From positions 186,001 through 250,000 of the forward strand of contig CAOLHI010001245.1 of assembly GCA_948474755.1 (NCBI GenBank): DNA of 64,000 nt, read 5' to 3'. Source of the stretch: Ctenosaura bakeri (Eukaryota; Chordata; Lepidosauria; Squamata; Iguanidae). The translations under genes and the position numbers were made by a program. This document shows, one piece after another, positions 47,198-58,574 of the stretch. Below the pieces are notes generated by a model, which did no database searches, had not been told where the DNA came from, and saw nothing but the letters and a program-made list of their open reading frames with translations. The first letter of the stretch is position 1. Each line of letters begins with the position of its first letter.

Positions 47198-47399
47198 GGC
47201 CATTTCCACACTACACTATTATAGTGCTATTATTCCACTTTCAAAATCCTATGAAATCCTGGGCTTTGCAGTATAGGGAAGGGCATCTAGAATTCTCAGC
47301 CAGAGAGCTCTTTGGCCTCAGTAGACTACAAACCCTAGAATCCCACAGGATGTTGAAAGTGGAATAAGAGCACTGTAAAAGTGTGGTGCAGAAATGGCC
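47198..47399. mobile_element. Foldback MITE, family A, full copy
   Basis: GGCCATTTCCACAC at the left and GCAGAAATGGCC at the right, 202 bp. Flanks CAT and ATT do not match cleanly. Confidence 0.83.
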
Positions 47400-47910
47400 A
47401 TTGACTTTGTACACACTTATGAGATGGGTTCTTCTTAATATTCTCACTTTGTAGACATTTTCCAGTGGACAAGTGTGAGCTCGTGCATATTTTTCAAAGA
47501 TATGGATAGTGCATGGTAATTCAAAAGGAGATGGTGGGGAAAGAAGAATTGTCATTTCTTTCTGAGGAAAAGAAATGGAAAGTTATACACACACTTTTGA
47601 TAACAGCCCTGCAAATCACAAATTCGATAAATCTGAAAACTATGTGGTTAATATGAATTTCTTTTCCACCCCTAGCAGCAATTCAACCAGGAACCTTAAC
47701 AACACATTTTTGGATCTTTAAACTAAAGTCAGGGTCATAGCAAGAACTTAGCAAGTCATGTTTCTTAAGTAATGAAAACGTAATGCTCCAAAAATCAGGG
47801 TACTCAAAAATAATGGTTTATTTAAAAAATGATAGAATTATATGAGTGTGTACTTATGCACATTACATCTTTTTTTGATGTCTAAATTTATAAGGAATGT
47901 GAGACATTAG

Positions 47911-48600
47911 GGCCATTTCCTCACAATGTTGCTATACCACTGTTGCAGTAGGTTGTTTCTGGGTCAGGAGTTGTGCTCCTGCATGATATTGTGGCCATCC
48001 AACTGCTGTCCCATCCCCAAACATTATAAAACTGCCATATTCTATTTCTGAGAAAAAAAATCCATTAAGCGCCTGCTTTAGCACTTGAATCCCATCAGCC
48101 AGCTCACTGCAGAACCATAATAGCGCTTGAAAGCACCTCCTGTTTTCACAGATCTAGCAGTGGATGGGCTGTGAGTGTGCCCAGCTTGTCCCTCCCTCAG
48201 TGACTCCCATGGCATGATAATTTTGAAATCTATCACCTCTTCATGTTTATTTTAAAGTACTCCTTTGAGTTAAAATGTTTTTATTTTATTTTTAAAATCA
48301 TTTTTAGGCACTATTGCATAAAAATGCAATCATGTAGTGGTGTGTTTTGTATGGCTTCCAAGGTAAAACAAACAAAAAAATCCCACCCAACGAATCTGGG
48401 GTGGTGCAGCGAAGTGAAGGTGGGGAAAGGGAGTGGCCAAGGACACTGTAGTGCAGAAGGAACTAAGGTGGCAATATCACTACTCACTGGCTGAAGGTGA
48501 GAGGGTGCAGAAAACATGCTAATCTGCTACCATCATACAAGTGGCAATGCCAGGATTGTAACGGTATATCCTGTTAATGGCATCTAGTGCAGAAATGGCC
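47911..48600. mobile_element. MITE-like element, family E (GGCCATTTCC ends, long body)
   Basis: It starts GGCCATTTCCTCACAATG and ends TGCAGAAATGGCC, flanked by TAG and TAA (one mismatch). The outer motif is shared with family A but the 690-bp body differs. Inner tracts TATACC and GGTATA extend the inverted repeat. Confidence 0.65.
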
Positions 48601-48687
48601 TAAGAAAGACCAGGTATGACAGAGCACTATGTAAGTGATATTTAATGGCCACAACATGGTTTAAAATGTGGTTAAAATGAAGCAATT

Positions 48688-48815
48688 GTTGTTGGACTGC
48701 AACTCACAGCATTCCTCACAACTGACTACGCTAGCTAGGGCAGATGTGAGTTTCAATTTAACAAATTTTTGAACGGCCACATCATTTCCACCTCTGCCCT
48801 GGATCATCAGCCCTG
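48688..48815. repeat. Unnamed squamate repeat fragment
   Basis: It reads ggactgcaactcacagcatt, then gctagctagggcagatgtga. This is the same repeat type as 19366-19570. Confidence 0.45.
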
Positions 48816-48867
48816 TTCTAGTTAAACACAGAGCATGGAAACGTGTGTGAGTGTTTCCATGCTCTTA

Positions 48868-49034
48868 CTATGACTCCATGAATTTGACAGGGTTTTCTTA
48901 GGCAAGGAATACTCAGAGGTGGTTTTGCAATTTCCTTCCTTTGAAATATAATCTACAGCACCTAGTATTCTTGGGCAGTCTCCCATCCAAGGACTTGCCA
49001 GGGCTGACACCACTCCTCCAGACTGTGCTGGCTG
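48868..49034 (-). repeat. 5S-rRNA-headed SINE, antisense, second copy
   Basis: The tail phrase gggttttcttaggcaaggaa, then the reversed 5S region ctacagcacctagtattctt and gtctcccatccaaggacttg. The internal 5S promoter part is better kept on the ggagac side than in the copy at 43651. Confidence 0.78.
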
Positions 49035-49636
49035 GAAGATTCAGGAAAGTATAGTTAATAACAGCTTTTTCCAAATTTTGGTTAATCTTTTCAAGTACAA
49101 CAGAGATGTCATAGTATTGGGGGGCACTGTAAACTGCTGTCATGGCAATACATGCTGGCATGATCAGGTCAGCCAGAGTAGCAGTGCAGTAATCCCAGAG
49201 AAAGTGGTAATGACATCACTGAAGTTAATGCATAAACCAGGTCACAGCCTTATATAATGGGCCCCATTGGGAAGATTACTTCCTCCCATCTGAAGGGCTG
49301 ATAGCAGGAGAGCTGCAGGCACCCTCTGCTCAAGTGCACATAGCTAGATATAATGAGCTGAATTGAAATTAGAAAAATGAATCAATGGAAGAACTGTTTT
49401 CTGACTTGGAACAGCTGCTTCATAGTAGTGAATCAAATCTGAAATGTTGTTTACAGGGCAAAGTAGATTCTCACAGCACACAAATCTTGTATGACAAGTG
49501 ATGCTGGCTGCCTAACTTCATAGCTAATCATTACGGAATAGATGCCTGTAAGGTTTGTATAGTTAGATGTCTGAGCTGCTTCCTTGTGAGTGGAACCAGT
49601 ACTGCTTTTTCTAAGCATGTCCTTAAGGATGACTGT

Positions 49637-50073
49637 GGCCCTTTCTACAGCCTACCTTATTCCAGAGACATCCAATGCAGGCCCCAGCATTGCCTCTGAT
49701 GTGAGGGGTGCATGACAGGAGCGCTCCCCTCTGCACTAGCTGCCTCTGCGAATGGAGGGAGTGCAATGGCACTGCCTCTTCCTTCTGCAATGCAGCCAGG
49801 TACTGTCCCAGGCTGTGCTGGGGCAAGAAGCACAGCTTCCAGGACATCCACACACCAGATAAGTGCAGCCAGGTGGCAGGAGCCACCAGTAATTGATGGG
49901 GAAATCAATCACCAGTCATTGACGGTGAAAACCCATCAATGATTTGCAGTGAAATCATGCCTCCTGGGGAAAAGAGAATAATGGGATGTGGATGATGTCA
50001 TGCAGAACCATCTTTCAGATTCCATTCTTCTCCTGTCCTCAGTGCGAGATGATGACATTCTGTGGAAAGGGCC
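49637..50073. mobile_element. MITE, family D (GGCCCTTTCTACAG ends)
   Basis: The left GGCCCTTTCTACAGCC pairs with the right TTCTGTGGAAAGGGCC. The body shares gctcccctctgcactagctg with the copy at 33531. Flanks TGT and CCT do not match. Confidence 0.75.
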
Positions 50074-50309
50074 CCTGATGGCACTTTCATTCATTTGTCC
50101 ATTACCTTCACAACTCTACACTAGTCCTCAGATGGCCATCATCCTTGGACCTTCATCAATCACCTTCAGGATTCCTGTAAGCTATGGAGGTAGCAAAGAA
50201 AGATAAGATCCTTCATAGAGAAACTTAGATTCAGCCTTGATTACGCCCCCTGCCCAAAGAAGCAGAATTCAGCAGATACACTTCTCTTCTTACCACCCCA
50301 TTGCTAACC

Positions 50310-50430
50310 CATTTAATCCTCACAACAGCTCCATGTTAGAATGAGAGAAATTAATCATTTCATTCCCAAAATCATCCCATCAATTTCATGGATGAGTAGA
50401 GTTCTAAACCCAGGCTTCCTCCGTCTGTCA
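50310..50430 (-). repeat. Worn tRNA-derived SINE, antisense
   Basis: The phrases aatcctcacaacagctccat and tctaaacccaggcttcct follow the reversed Sauria/MIR-like order. Confidence 0.5.
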
Positions 50431-50942
50431 CTCTTTTATGGGACAGGAACGGACAGACTTAGGCCTCAGTGCTGAATCTGGTTCTCCTGATATAAACCCT
50501 CAGCGTTAGACAGGAACAAAGAGACAGCACAGCCTGCAGAAAACATTCTTACAACTTCTATTCTATGAGAGTCTGCGCTAGAAAGAACAATAAAAGAGAC
50601 CCTGATTCCTAAAACTACCAAAAAGCTGGCTAAGAAATATCCCCCACGCCCAAAATCAGGAGGCCTCAGCTCCTGTCATACAAGTGGGGAAGTATGGTAG
50701 TATCTGTTTTAACACAGGCAATAGATGAAAGGGGAGTAGAGATCACTAGCACTACTAATCCATTGCTAATTGCTTTTTGCAACAATATGTCAATTGGAAA
50801 GTCCTGTTTGCAACTTACATCCAGTTACGGGTTCAAAAGACACCAGGGTACCAAAAGAGATAATATGGCAATATTTGATGTCTGGACCATCTGGCATAAA
50901 GTGGAGAAATCAGAAGGGTGGCATGTGAAACTAGCAGGAAGG

Positions 50943-51253
50943 TGTTATGAAAACAGACAGGGCCAAGATAAAATGACTATGACTGTTTGAGTTCTCAAGA
51001 TGAAAAATGTGTAACCGCTGGGAATACCTGGGAAATTCTGGTTCTGGTGGGGTAATGTGTCATTTATGATTTTCACCAATCATTGCCATGTCCACCTGAA
51101 TTTGTATCTCAAGATATAAAACCTGTTACCATAACACACATATCAGTCTCAGCAGCTTTTGGAAAGTTGCTGTATTGCTTACTAACTCAGAATAAATGCT
51201 TCTGCTGACCCTCTGAGCATTTTCTGTGAAAGCAAGTAAGCCAGTCCATGACA
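50943..51253 (+). repeat. LTR-like segment (about 311 bp)
   Basis: TGTTATG at the start and CATGACA at the end form a 7-bp inverted terminus with one mismatch. A TATA-like gatataaaacc lies near 51113 and AATAAA in agaataaatgc near 51191, in the order of U3-R-U5. A purine-rich ctagcaggaagg precedes it. A longer alternative start (TGTCAT, 50674) is also possible. No target duplication was seen, so it could be one LTR of a degraded provirus. Confidence 0.5.
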
Positions 51254-52320
51254 CCCTCTCAGCCTTAAAAAGCAGCTGCTATCCCCACAGCAGAGCTTGG
51301 AAATGTTGCTTTTTTTTAACTCCCAGAAGTGTGGCCACCAGCTCATAAGGTAAAGCTACTTTCCCTTTAACCAGTACTCAGTTTCTCACTCTCTAATTCT
51401 GCAGATAAAAGTGGCGGGGGGGGGAGGGAAGGTGGTAGATCCTACCCAGCTGGCAGGGTTATTTTAATTGCCATTTTTCCTAATGAACTTGGTTGCCACT
51501 GCTCATAGGCTATATGCTGCCAACTAAGAGCCAGAGGGCAAGACCTATTTGATTCTTTCCCATCAACTCATGCTAAAGGCTTGTAGCTCAGCTGAGCCAA
51601 GTCTCACATACCTATGGGAAACGGTGGACAAACACTCTTTCAAAGAACTAGCCCAGCTACAATCGATTGTCCTACTCATCTACCAGCTTTTCTCATGTTT
51701 GTGCATTTAGAGACATGCACATATATTAGACTCAAGAAATGATATACCTGTACTCTGGCCAGAGATTTAACTTTTAAGACCAAACAATTTCCCTTAAAGA
51801 TAATATAGGGACAAACTTTGCCAGGGACAACAAAGGGAAGGTGGAGGCTTGACAAACATAGAGATTCAGGCAAAATGCAATTAGTTCCACACATCTCATC
51901 TTAATGAGGATACTGTTCCACCCCTTTAGGATCAAACATCACAAGTAGCATTTTCCAAGAAAGTTCTCATGTGATTTTTAAGTCAAAACAATTTCTTTTG
52001 ATATAGAATTTCTAAACAGCTAAGAAGTTGTAGTCCCTCCAAGAGCAAAATTCTTCCAAGATATTGTATTGATTTAATTTGCATTCAAATTGCTCAGGAT
52101 TTCAACAGTGTATACTCACTTGAATGATTTGCTATCAAGCAAAGGATGAACGCTGACATATTCAAGTTGGAGTGCAGAACAGAATTTTAAGTCATTTGAA
52201 ACAATAAGAGAATCAAGCTAATACCAGAGTTTAAAGAGAGGAGAGGAGAGAAGAAAGCAAATAATGGTCAGTCAGAAAATGGAAGAGAAGCAGATTACAT
52301 GAAAATTAATATTACAGGAA
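51254..52320. other. Gene-free stretch
   Basis: No repeat or gene recognised. Confidence 0.3.
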
Positions 52321-52321
52321 A

Positions 52322-52450
52322 CTGCAATCATTGCCGCCTCGCACAATGAGGCTAATTGTACTTTGCATACAAATTGCTCTGATCCTCTTTGTGAAAATAA
52401 ATTAAAAGGAATTTCATTTCTTGATAAATGAAATGTAACCTTGAAAGATT
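52322..52450. promoter_or_regulatory. Candidate regulatory block with SOX/POU/homeodomain words
   Basis: Within about 60 bp it packs ACAATG, GGCTAATTGT, TTTGCATACAAAT (octamer-like) and ctctgatcctctttgtg, in a non-repetitive sequence with CpGs (gccgcctcgcac). Confidence 0.25.
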
Positions 52451-52769
52451 TATCACTTACACAGTATAAAAACAAGTCTGGAAATTAGGTATGTCTAAAT
52501 GATATAATGATTATTTAAACAGATCATTAGAAGAAGCAGATAATATATTTGAAGAATTTGCTAATTTTCCAAAATGCTGAATTTTCTCAATGGAAAATAA
52601 AATGATAATTCTTGATTCAGAGAAGCCTGTCCCTTTGCATTTCTGGTTAAAAGAGGAAAAATATATAATGTACTAGCCCTTCTAACAAAGATTCTTACAG
52701 TGACACAGTAGGTCCAATTTTGAGCCAAAGGTGGCTAAGCCATGTTGGGCATATTTAGTACTTGGACTA

Positions 52770-52915
52770 GAGACCAGACATCCAGGGAATGCCAGGGATT
52801 GCCAGGTAGGGCCACTGAGGAAGGGCTGATTGCAGTTAGAGTCGACAATACTGGACTACATAAATCAATGGTCTGACTCAATAGAAAGCAGCTTCTTAAG
52901 TTCCTATGAACTACA
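52770..52915 (+). repeat. SINE tail of the 'ggtctgactca' type
   Basis: The phrase caatggtctgactcaataga followed by agcagcttcttaagttccta matches the 3' end of a widespread lizard SINE. Confidence 0.6.
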
Positions 52916-54125
52916 ATTGAATTCTTAAACTAATTCATCTAACCCACCACTTGTCTCTCTGATCACCAAACTTCAAATTTCCAGGCACTACTGAAGTGTA
53001 GATGTTTATTGTCCCACTCAGTCACATCACACAGCAGTTATGCATATATTAAACTTCACCCTGGGGCTCTACAAGTATTGCATTGCATTGATATTGATAT
53101 AAGAGCTGGACATCCCAAATGGTCATGGTTTTATTTGCATAACCATTACTTACTATGAAGGAGATTTGTACTTGCAGAGCTGACTCAACCACCTTTACAG
53201 GTTTCCTGTGTGTGATAGACCAACATGCCATGTGCTTGAACCCATCTATTTCCTGATTACTGGAGAAATGAGCAAGACCCAAAAGGCTGGCCCACATTGC
53301 CCAAATATTTACTTAAGCCAACCCCAAGGTTCTCCCTCTCCACCTCCCATGCCCATGTTCCTAAACCTTTGAGAGTTCAAGTCTCTCCACAACTTAATCC
53401 CCTCCAGTCATGACATAACATAAAACATCCAGACAGTTTCCCAGTATTATTTACAGATAAGCTCTAACATTCTCCCTCCCATTCCTATTCCCATTAGTAG
53501 TCCCCAAGAAAGATGAACAACATGATAAAAAAAATCCTTTCCAGACCCCAAGGACAACCAGCAATAGATCAGGGATGCCCAAATCTATGTGGTAGGTGAG
53601 TGGGTGCTAGGAAGTCAGTGCCCAAAAGAGCCTAGCTGAACAGGCTAATATGTAGCCTTCCCAAATCCTGCAAGAGGAGGCCCTCTCATGAAACTCCCCA
53701 GTCTCATTAAACTAACTGGTCTCATGAGATTACACTCTGTGTCAGATCTTCTGATGGCTTCATACTGCTGAAGTCATGAAATCTCCCCTCGCTGATGCAC
53801 AATGATTGGTCAACAGCTCCCCTTCTCTCAAAGTATATTCAGGGAGGCACTGATAGTAAGGAGGGAGTGGGATCTTTGTGATTTGTAGGTTTTTGTTCCA
53901 CTATTGTAGGAATATCTTTTGAAATGGTTGGGCCCTTGGATTGTCAATTCTTTCTGATTGGGTTCATATCCATTGGTTAGCAGTTGAAGTACTGAACTGG
54001 GATATAGCCCAGCTTCTTTATCAATTGTGTTCTTTTGCTACTACCTCTTTTGTTGCTATCATTCCACCCAAGTAGATTTTTCTCTCCTGCTGATTTCCTG
54101 TGTATATGTATTTATTTTTACATCC
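52916..54125. other. Gene-free stretch
   Basis: No repeat or gene recognised. Confidence 0.3.
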
Positions 54126-54129
54126 ATTC

Positions 54130-55060
54130 TTCTTCTATCAGTTCATGGATGAGAAATGGGGTTTTCAAAAATCCCTGCAGATGTTTCCACCTGCCTGCAG
54201 AATGATGGCAAGGAGGGTGTCGGTCTCAACTACTCTAGGAAGGGAGTTCCACAGCGGGGGAGCAGCCACTAAGAAGGTGCTCTTTTGTCTTCCCACCTGA
54301 TGTACCTGCGCAGTTGGTAGAAGAGAGAAGGGCTCCCTGGTAGGATTTCATAATGCAGGCAAGCTCAGAAGGGGAATACAGTTCTTCCAATAACCTTTGC
54401 CTGAGCCATATAGGACTTTATAGGTTATAACCAGCACTTTGAATTTTGGCTGTGTGAGGAGCAGCTTAGGGAGCTGGGTATGCTTAGTCTGCAGAAGAGA
54501 AGGTTAAGAAGGGACTTGATAGCCATGTTTAAATATTTGAAGATATGTCATGTTGCAGAGGGAATTGCCTTGTTTTCTGCCGCTCCAGAGACTAGGACAA
54601 GGAGCAATGGATTCAAGCTGCAGGAAAGGAGATTCCACCTGAACCTCAGGAAGAACTTCCTGATGATCAGAGCTGTCCAGCAGTGGAATATTCTACCTCA
54701 GAGTGTGATGCAGTCTCCTTCTTTGGAGGTTTTTAAGCAGAGGCTGGATGGCCATCTGTTGGGAATACTTTAATGGGTGTTCCTACATAGCAGGGTGTTG
54801 GACTGGATGGCCCCTATGGTCTCTTCCAACTATGATTCTATGACCGAAAACAAACCAGTTGCCTTTTGAGCTGTTACCACAAGGGATTGTGTGCTGTCTA
54901 TAGCCAGCCCCAATTAACAATCTGGTTGCACATCTTTGGATCAGTTGAAGTTTCTGAACATTCTTCAAAGGCAGCCCCACCTAGAGCATGGTACAGTAAA
55001 GCAAATCAGAGGTAACTGAGGCATGCATCACCATGACTAGTCCCAACATCTCTAGAAATG
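54130..55060 (-). pseudogene. L2-like LINE C-terminal region, split by a CR1
   Basis: On the plus strand 54130-54455 (ggaagggagttccacagcgg, taggactttataggttataa) and 54843-55060 (aacaaaccagttgccttttg, ttgaagtttctgaacattct) are two parts of one reversed L2 3' region, in the order seen in copy Z. Minus-strand translation includes LQLIQRCATRLLIGAG and LWNSLPRVVE. The CR1 at 54456-54842 interrupts it. Confidence 0.78.
54456..54842 (+). repeat. CR1 LINE 3' end, nested
   Basis: From gtgaggagcagcttagggag to caactatgattctatgacc it is the last about 390 bp of CR1, coding LRRDLIAMFKYLK and LQERRFHLNLRKNFLMIR. It is one of the less damaged CR1 copies here. Confidence 0.9.
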
Positions 55061-55436
55061 GGTGCAGGTGATGCACAAGCCTAATTTATGGTCTACTGGC
55101 CTCATACACCCTTCCTAAGCTATTTTTGTGGCTATTTTCCCTGTAGCCCCTTGCTATCCCCCACTATCTTTCCCCCACACACACACAGGCAACTCCTTAT
55201 AGTAAAGCCAAATATGCAAAACAGCATTTCACCCAAACAGAAATTCTTTCTTAATGTCTCTGTCAACTACATATATATATTTACACATTTATCTATATAT
55301 TCATCTTTCAATTTTTTTTGGCCTGGTTCCATATTTCCCCAAATACAATGAATGCAGTGTGTGTGAGAGAGAGGGAGAGTGAGTGAGAGAGAGACTTACC
55401 TCATTCCCATCTTAACTTCATGAAAACTCTGTGGGC

Positions 55437-55540
55437 CTGGTTGACAGAGAATGTTTGGCCCACAGTCATCAGGGCTTTTCATGGCTTGATGGATTTGAAC
55501 CTGAATCTTTTTCTAATATGCTGACCAATATATCGTACTA
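55437..55540 (-). repeat. Worn tRNA-derived SINE, antisense
   Basis: The phrase gatggatttgaacctgaatc is the reversed B-box-side consensus. Ends unclear. Confidence 0.45.
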
Positions 55541-56995
55541 GCTATATTGTTAAGCAGAACAGAGTAATAAGAAACAGTAACCAATAAATGTCACTTGTTA
55601 CATCAGTATTTGCCAATGGTATCACTCATCTCTTTAAAAATGCCAATATTGGTCTGACCTCTATGTCCCATTAAAACTTTATTATTATTTGTAACATGTT
55701 ACTTACAATTTCTTCGTAGGAAACCTGGCCCTGCTCATCCCCTTTACTCTTCTGCTCACTTAGTTGGATTTGCATCACAATGGAAACACAAATAAAGCTT
55801 CTAGGATGCCATGGACGTGTGCTATCTCTTTGTTTTCCTCCTTTCAGCATATTGTTGCTTGGTCCCAGCATCTGAGCAGCATATATCTGGCTTTACCAAG
55901 AGCTCAGTATATGAAGTCTGTCAGAAGATGTTTTGGACTTCAGTTCCCAGAATGAGTGGCCATTGGCCATGTTGTCTGGAATGTACATAAAGAGAAGTCA
56001 AAAACACCTGGAAGACCAGATTTTGAGAACTAGTGCTCTGTTTGAAGGGCTACCTAGTCCAGGTCCAGTTTAAAGAAAGCCACAACTGAAACTGACTTCC
56101 AGTTGCAATCTCTGGCCACTTCTGGTAAAAAAAAACTGAGTGCTTTGGGCTTCCATGGAGGCACAAAATATGCTTCCACTCCCATGGCAGATGCTCACCT
56201 GTGACTTACAAAGAGACCTCTTGTGCTGCATAGGTGAAGCACACAAGATTTTTTTTCTTTCTTCTCCCAAAAGAAAAGATTCTTTGTCAAGCTGTAGTGA
56301 TTGCAATTAAGAAAAACTGTTTAACCTCCTTGCTCATTTTTGCTGTTCACAATTTTAACAAGCCATCCTTTATTCACAGAGACCGGCACTGATGGAACGT
56401 GACAGCTGCAGTCATCGTGACTCAATTTAAGAGTGACTTGTAGAGGGAGAAAGGAGGGGAGAATCTTTCCATCTGTGTATTCAGTAAAAAACAAACATTT
56501 AGGTCTTAAAGTGTAAAGCAAGCCCCTTGAAAAAGTACCTGTACTAGCTAGTTAATTTGTGACACTCTCACTCCATCCCATGATTTGGGCTCATGCCTGC
56601 ATTATTACAGTACCAGAAGCACTAGTCAGGCCCAGTTCTCATGCTTATTTCATACCCTCCAACTATCCCCAGGTAACCCTCTGTCATTCCACTTTTTCAG
56701 CTGCTTTTAAAACACCTCAGTTCCTCTGCTTACTCCTTTGTCCTTAGCTGATTTCGGCTGCCACAAACTGAGTTCAAAGTGGAAAAGTAATTTGTCCTCA
56801 ATTCAGCAGGAGGCAGGAGTAAGGGAGGGGAAGAATCCTGTTTTTCCCAATAGGTTCTGGCAAGAGCAAACTGCTGCAGCCTTTCCTAGCTTGTGTGTTC
56901 ATCCTCCTTCAGAATTTGCCACTTTGACCACACTCTGATGTTGCTTGGCCACCCATCTCCCAGTTTTCCTGTGTGAAATGTTGGAGGGTATGTTT
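55541..56995. other. Gene-free stretch; candidate regulatory block at 56290-56450
   Basis: No gene. 56290-56450 has CpG-bearing unique sequence (gagaccggcactgatggaac, gtcatcgtgactcaatttaa) with TGACAGCTG and TGACTCA words. Confidence 0.3.
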
Positions 56996-57087
56996 TAGTG
57001 GTTGTGTGGAGGAGAGAAGTTCAACAGGTGTTGCTGATTGCATGGCAAGTAATACCTGTTGAAATTCTCTCCTCTACACAACCATTA
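56996..57087. ncRNA. Pre-miRNA-like hairpin (candidate)
   Basis: The left arm 56996-57032 and right arm 57052-57087 are inverted copies with about three differences over 36 positions, two of which would be G:U pairs in plus-strand RNA. The loop is 19 nt. Size and pairing fit a microRNA precursor, but a very short TA-flanked MITE would look the same. No known microRNA was recognised. Confidence 0.35.
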
Positions 57088-57155
57088 GAGGTAGAGAGGC
57101 CATTCCCATTTTTTTCTCTGGCATCCTTAATGATAAAGTAAGTTAAAGAAATTTG

Positions 57156-57556
57156 AAAGCCACTGTTGTGTAGTGGTTTGAGCCTTGGGACTATGACCCT
57201 GGAGACCAAGGTTCATTCCTTGCTCAGCCATGGGAACCCATTGGGTGACTTTGGGTGCATCACATAGACCATTTGTGCACGACACTATTATAGTGCTATT
57301 ATTCTACTTTCCACATCCTGTGGAATTCTGGGATTTGTAGTTTACTGATGCCAAAGAGCTCTCTGACTGAGAATTCTAAATGTCCTTCCCTAAAGTACAA
57401 ACCCAGAATTCCACAGGATGTTGAATGTGGAATAATACCACTATAACAAGGTAGTGTAGAAACAGCCATACTCTAAGCTCCAGAAAACCCCATGACAGAG
57501 TTGCCTTAGGGTCACCATAAGTTGGAAATGACTTGAAGGCATGTAACAAGAAGAAG
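57156..57556 (+). repeat. tRNA-headed SINE split by a MITE
   Basis: The first part (57156-57266) runs from aagccactgttgtgtagtgg to gtgcatcacata. The second (57468-57556) resumes at atactctaagctccagaaaa and ends gaaatgacttgaaggcatg. Removing the MITE and one ATA restores the usual SINE order. Confidence 0.9.
57267..57467. mobile_element. Foldback MITE, family A, inside a SINE, with ATA target duplication
   Basis: Ends are GACCATTTGTGCAC and GTGTAGAAACAGCC, each with two changes from the family consensus. ATA lies on both sides (57264-57266 and 57468-57470), and the SINE gives an independent empty-site reference. Confidence 0.9.
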
Positions 57557-58574
57557 GTCTGTAGAAGAACTTTGATGAAACGCTTACCTGAAGGGGTATG
57601 TTTGTTTGTTTGTTTTATACTGCCTTTCTCTTATCACAGGATTCAAGGTGATGCAGAAGGTTGCTGCAGGAAAAGCTGATTACTCAAAACCAGGCCTGAA
57701 ACACTGGCAAAATAATTTCCCTTCTTTTGATACTGTGCTCTGTTCTGTCATGCCCATAGTTGCTTCCAAATGCCATTCTGAACTTCATATGTTTGCAAGG
57801 GCTATGGCTGCTATTGTTTTCCTTCAGTTGAAGGAAGGTACCAAAGACAATCCAATAAGGGAAAGGATTCTGGGAGATGTAGTCAAGAAATGTAACCTTG
57901 CTGAGTTCTGTTACTCAGCAGTTGCTTGCCTCATGAAACTTTTCCCATGTAGCTGTGCTCAGAAGCAATCCAGCATCACTAATGCCATGCACAATTCTAC
58001 CAACCCACTTGGTGTTTGAATCCTTTTCTGTAAGCATAGGACAAATAGAAATAGCCAGCCTCTGACAGTACACCACAATATATCTGTAGATGTTTTAAAA
58101 TGAGGAAATTATTTTAAAACCTACTTTTCAAGCATACATCTTCTAGGCACATCTCACATATGGGCATTATTACTTTTAACCATTATCATTTTATATTTAG
58201 TAACATGAAAGCAAAGCCAGAAAAACAATTATTACCACATGACAAATGGCTTTAATATATTCTGTGTAAGCATTTTGGTTTACTTTGGGCTTAAGGCTTT
58301 ATGTTTTAGCACTGTAATATTCTCTGCCCTCCTCTTCTCCTTCGTTCTCCCTCTGTTACCCACTTTCTTTCTGTGTGATATACTGATGATGTATTTAAAT
58401 CTTTTACTCCAAATCTCAAGTCAGGTCTCAAGTCCTTGCAAGATACTTGCAAGTCAAGTCTCAAGTCAAGTATCAAGTGTGGGAACCAACTTTAACAGAC
58501 AGAAAGAGGTGGTGGTGGAGTCAATGGGCTAACAAGTGAATTTCAGAAGTTGGGAACAAGTTGCTTGTTACCCT

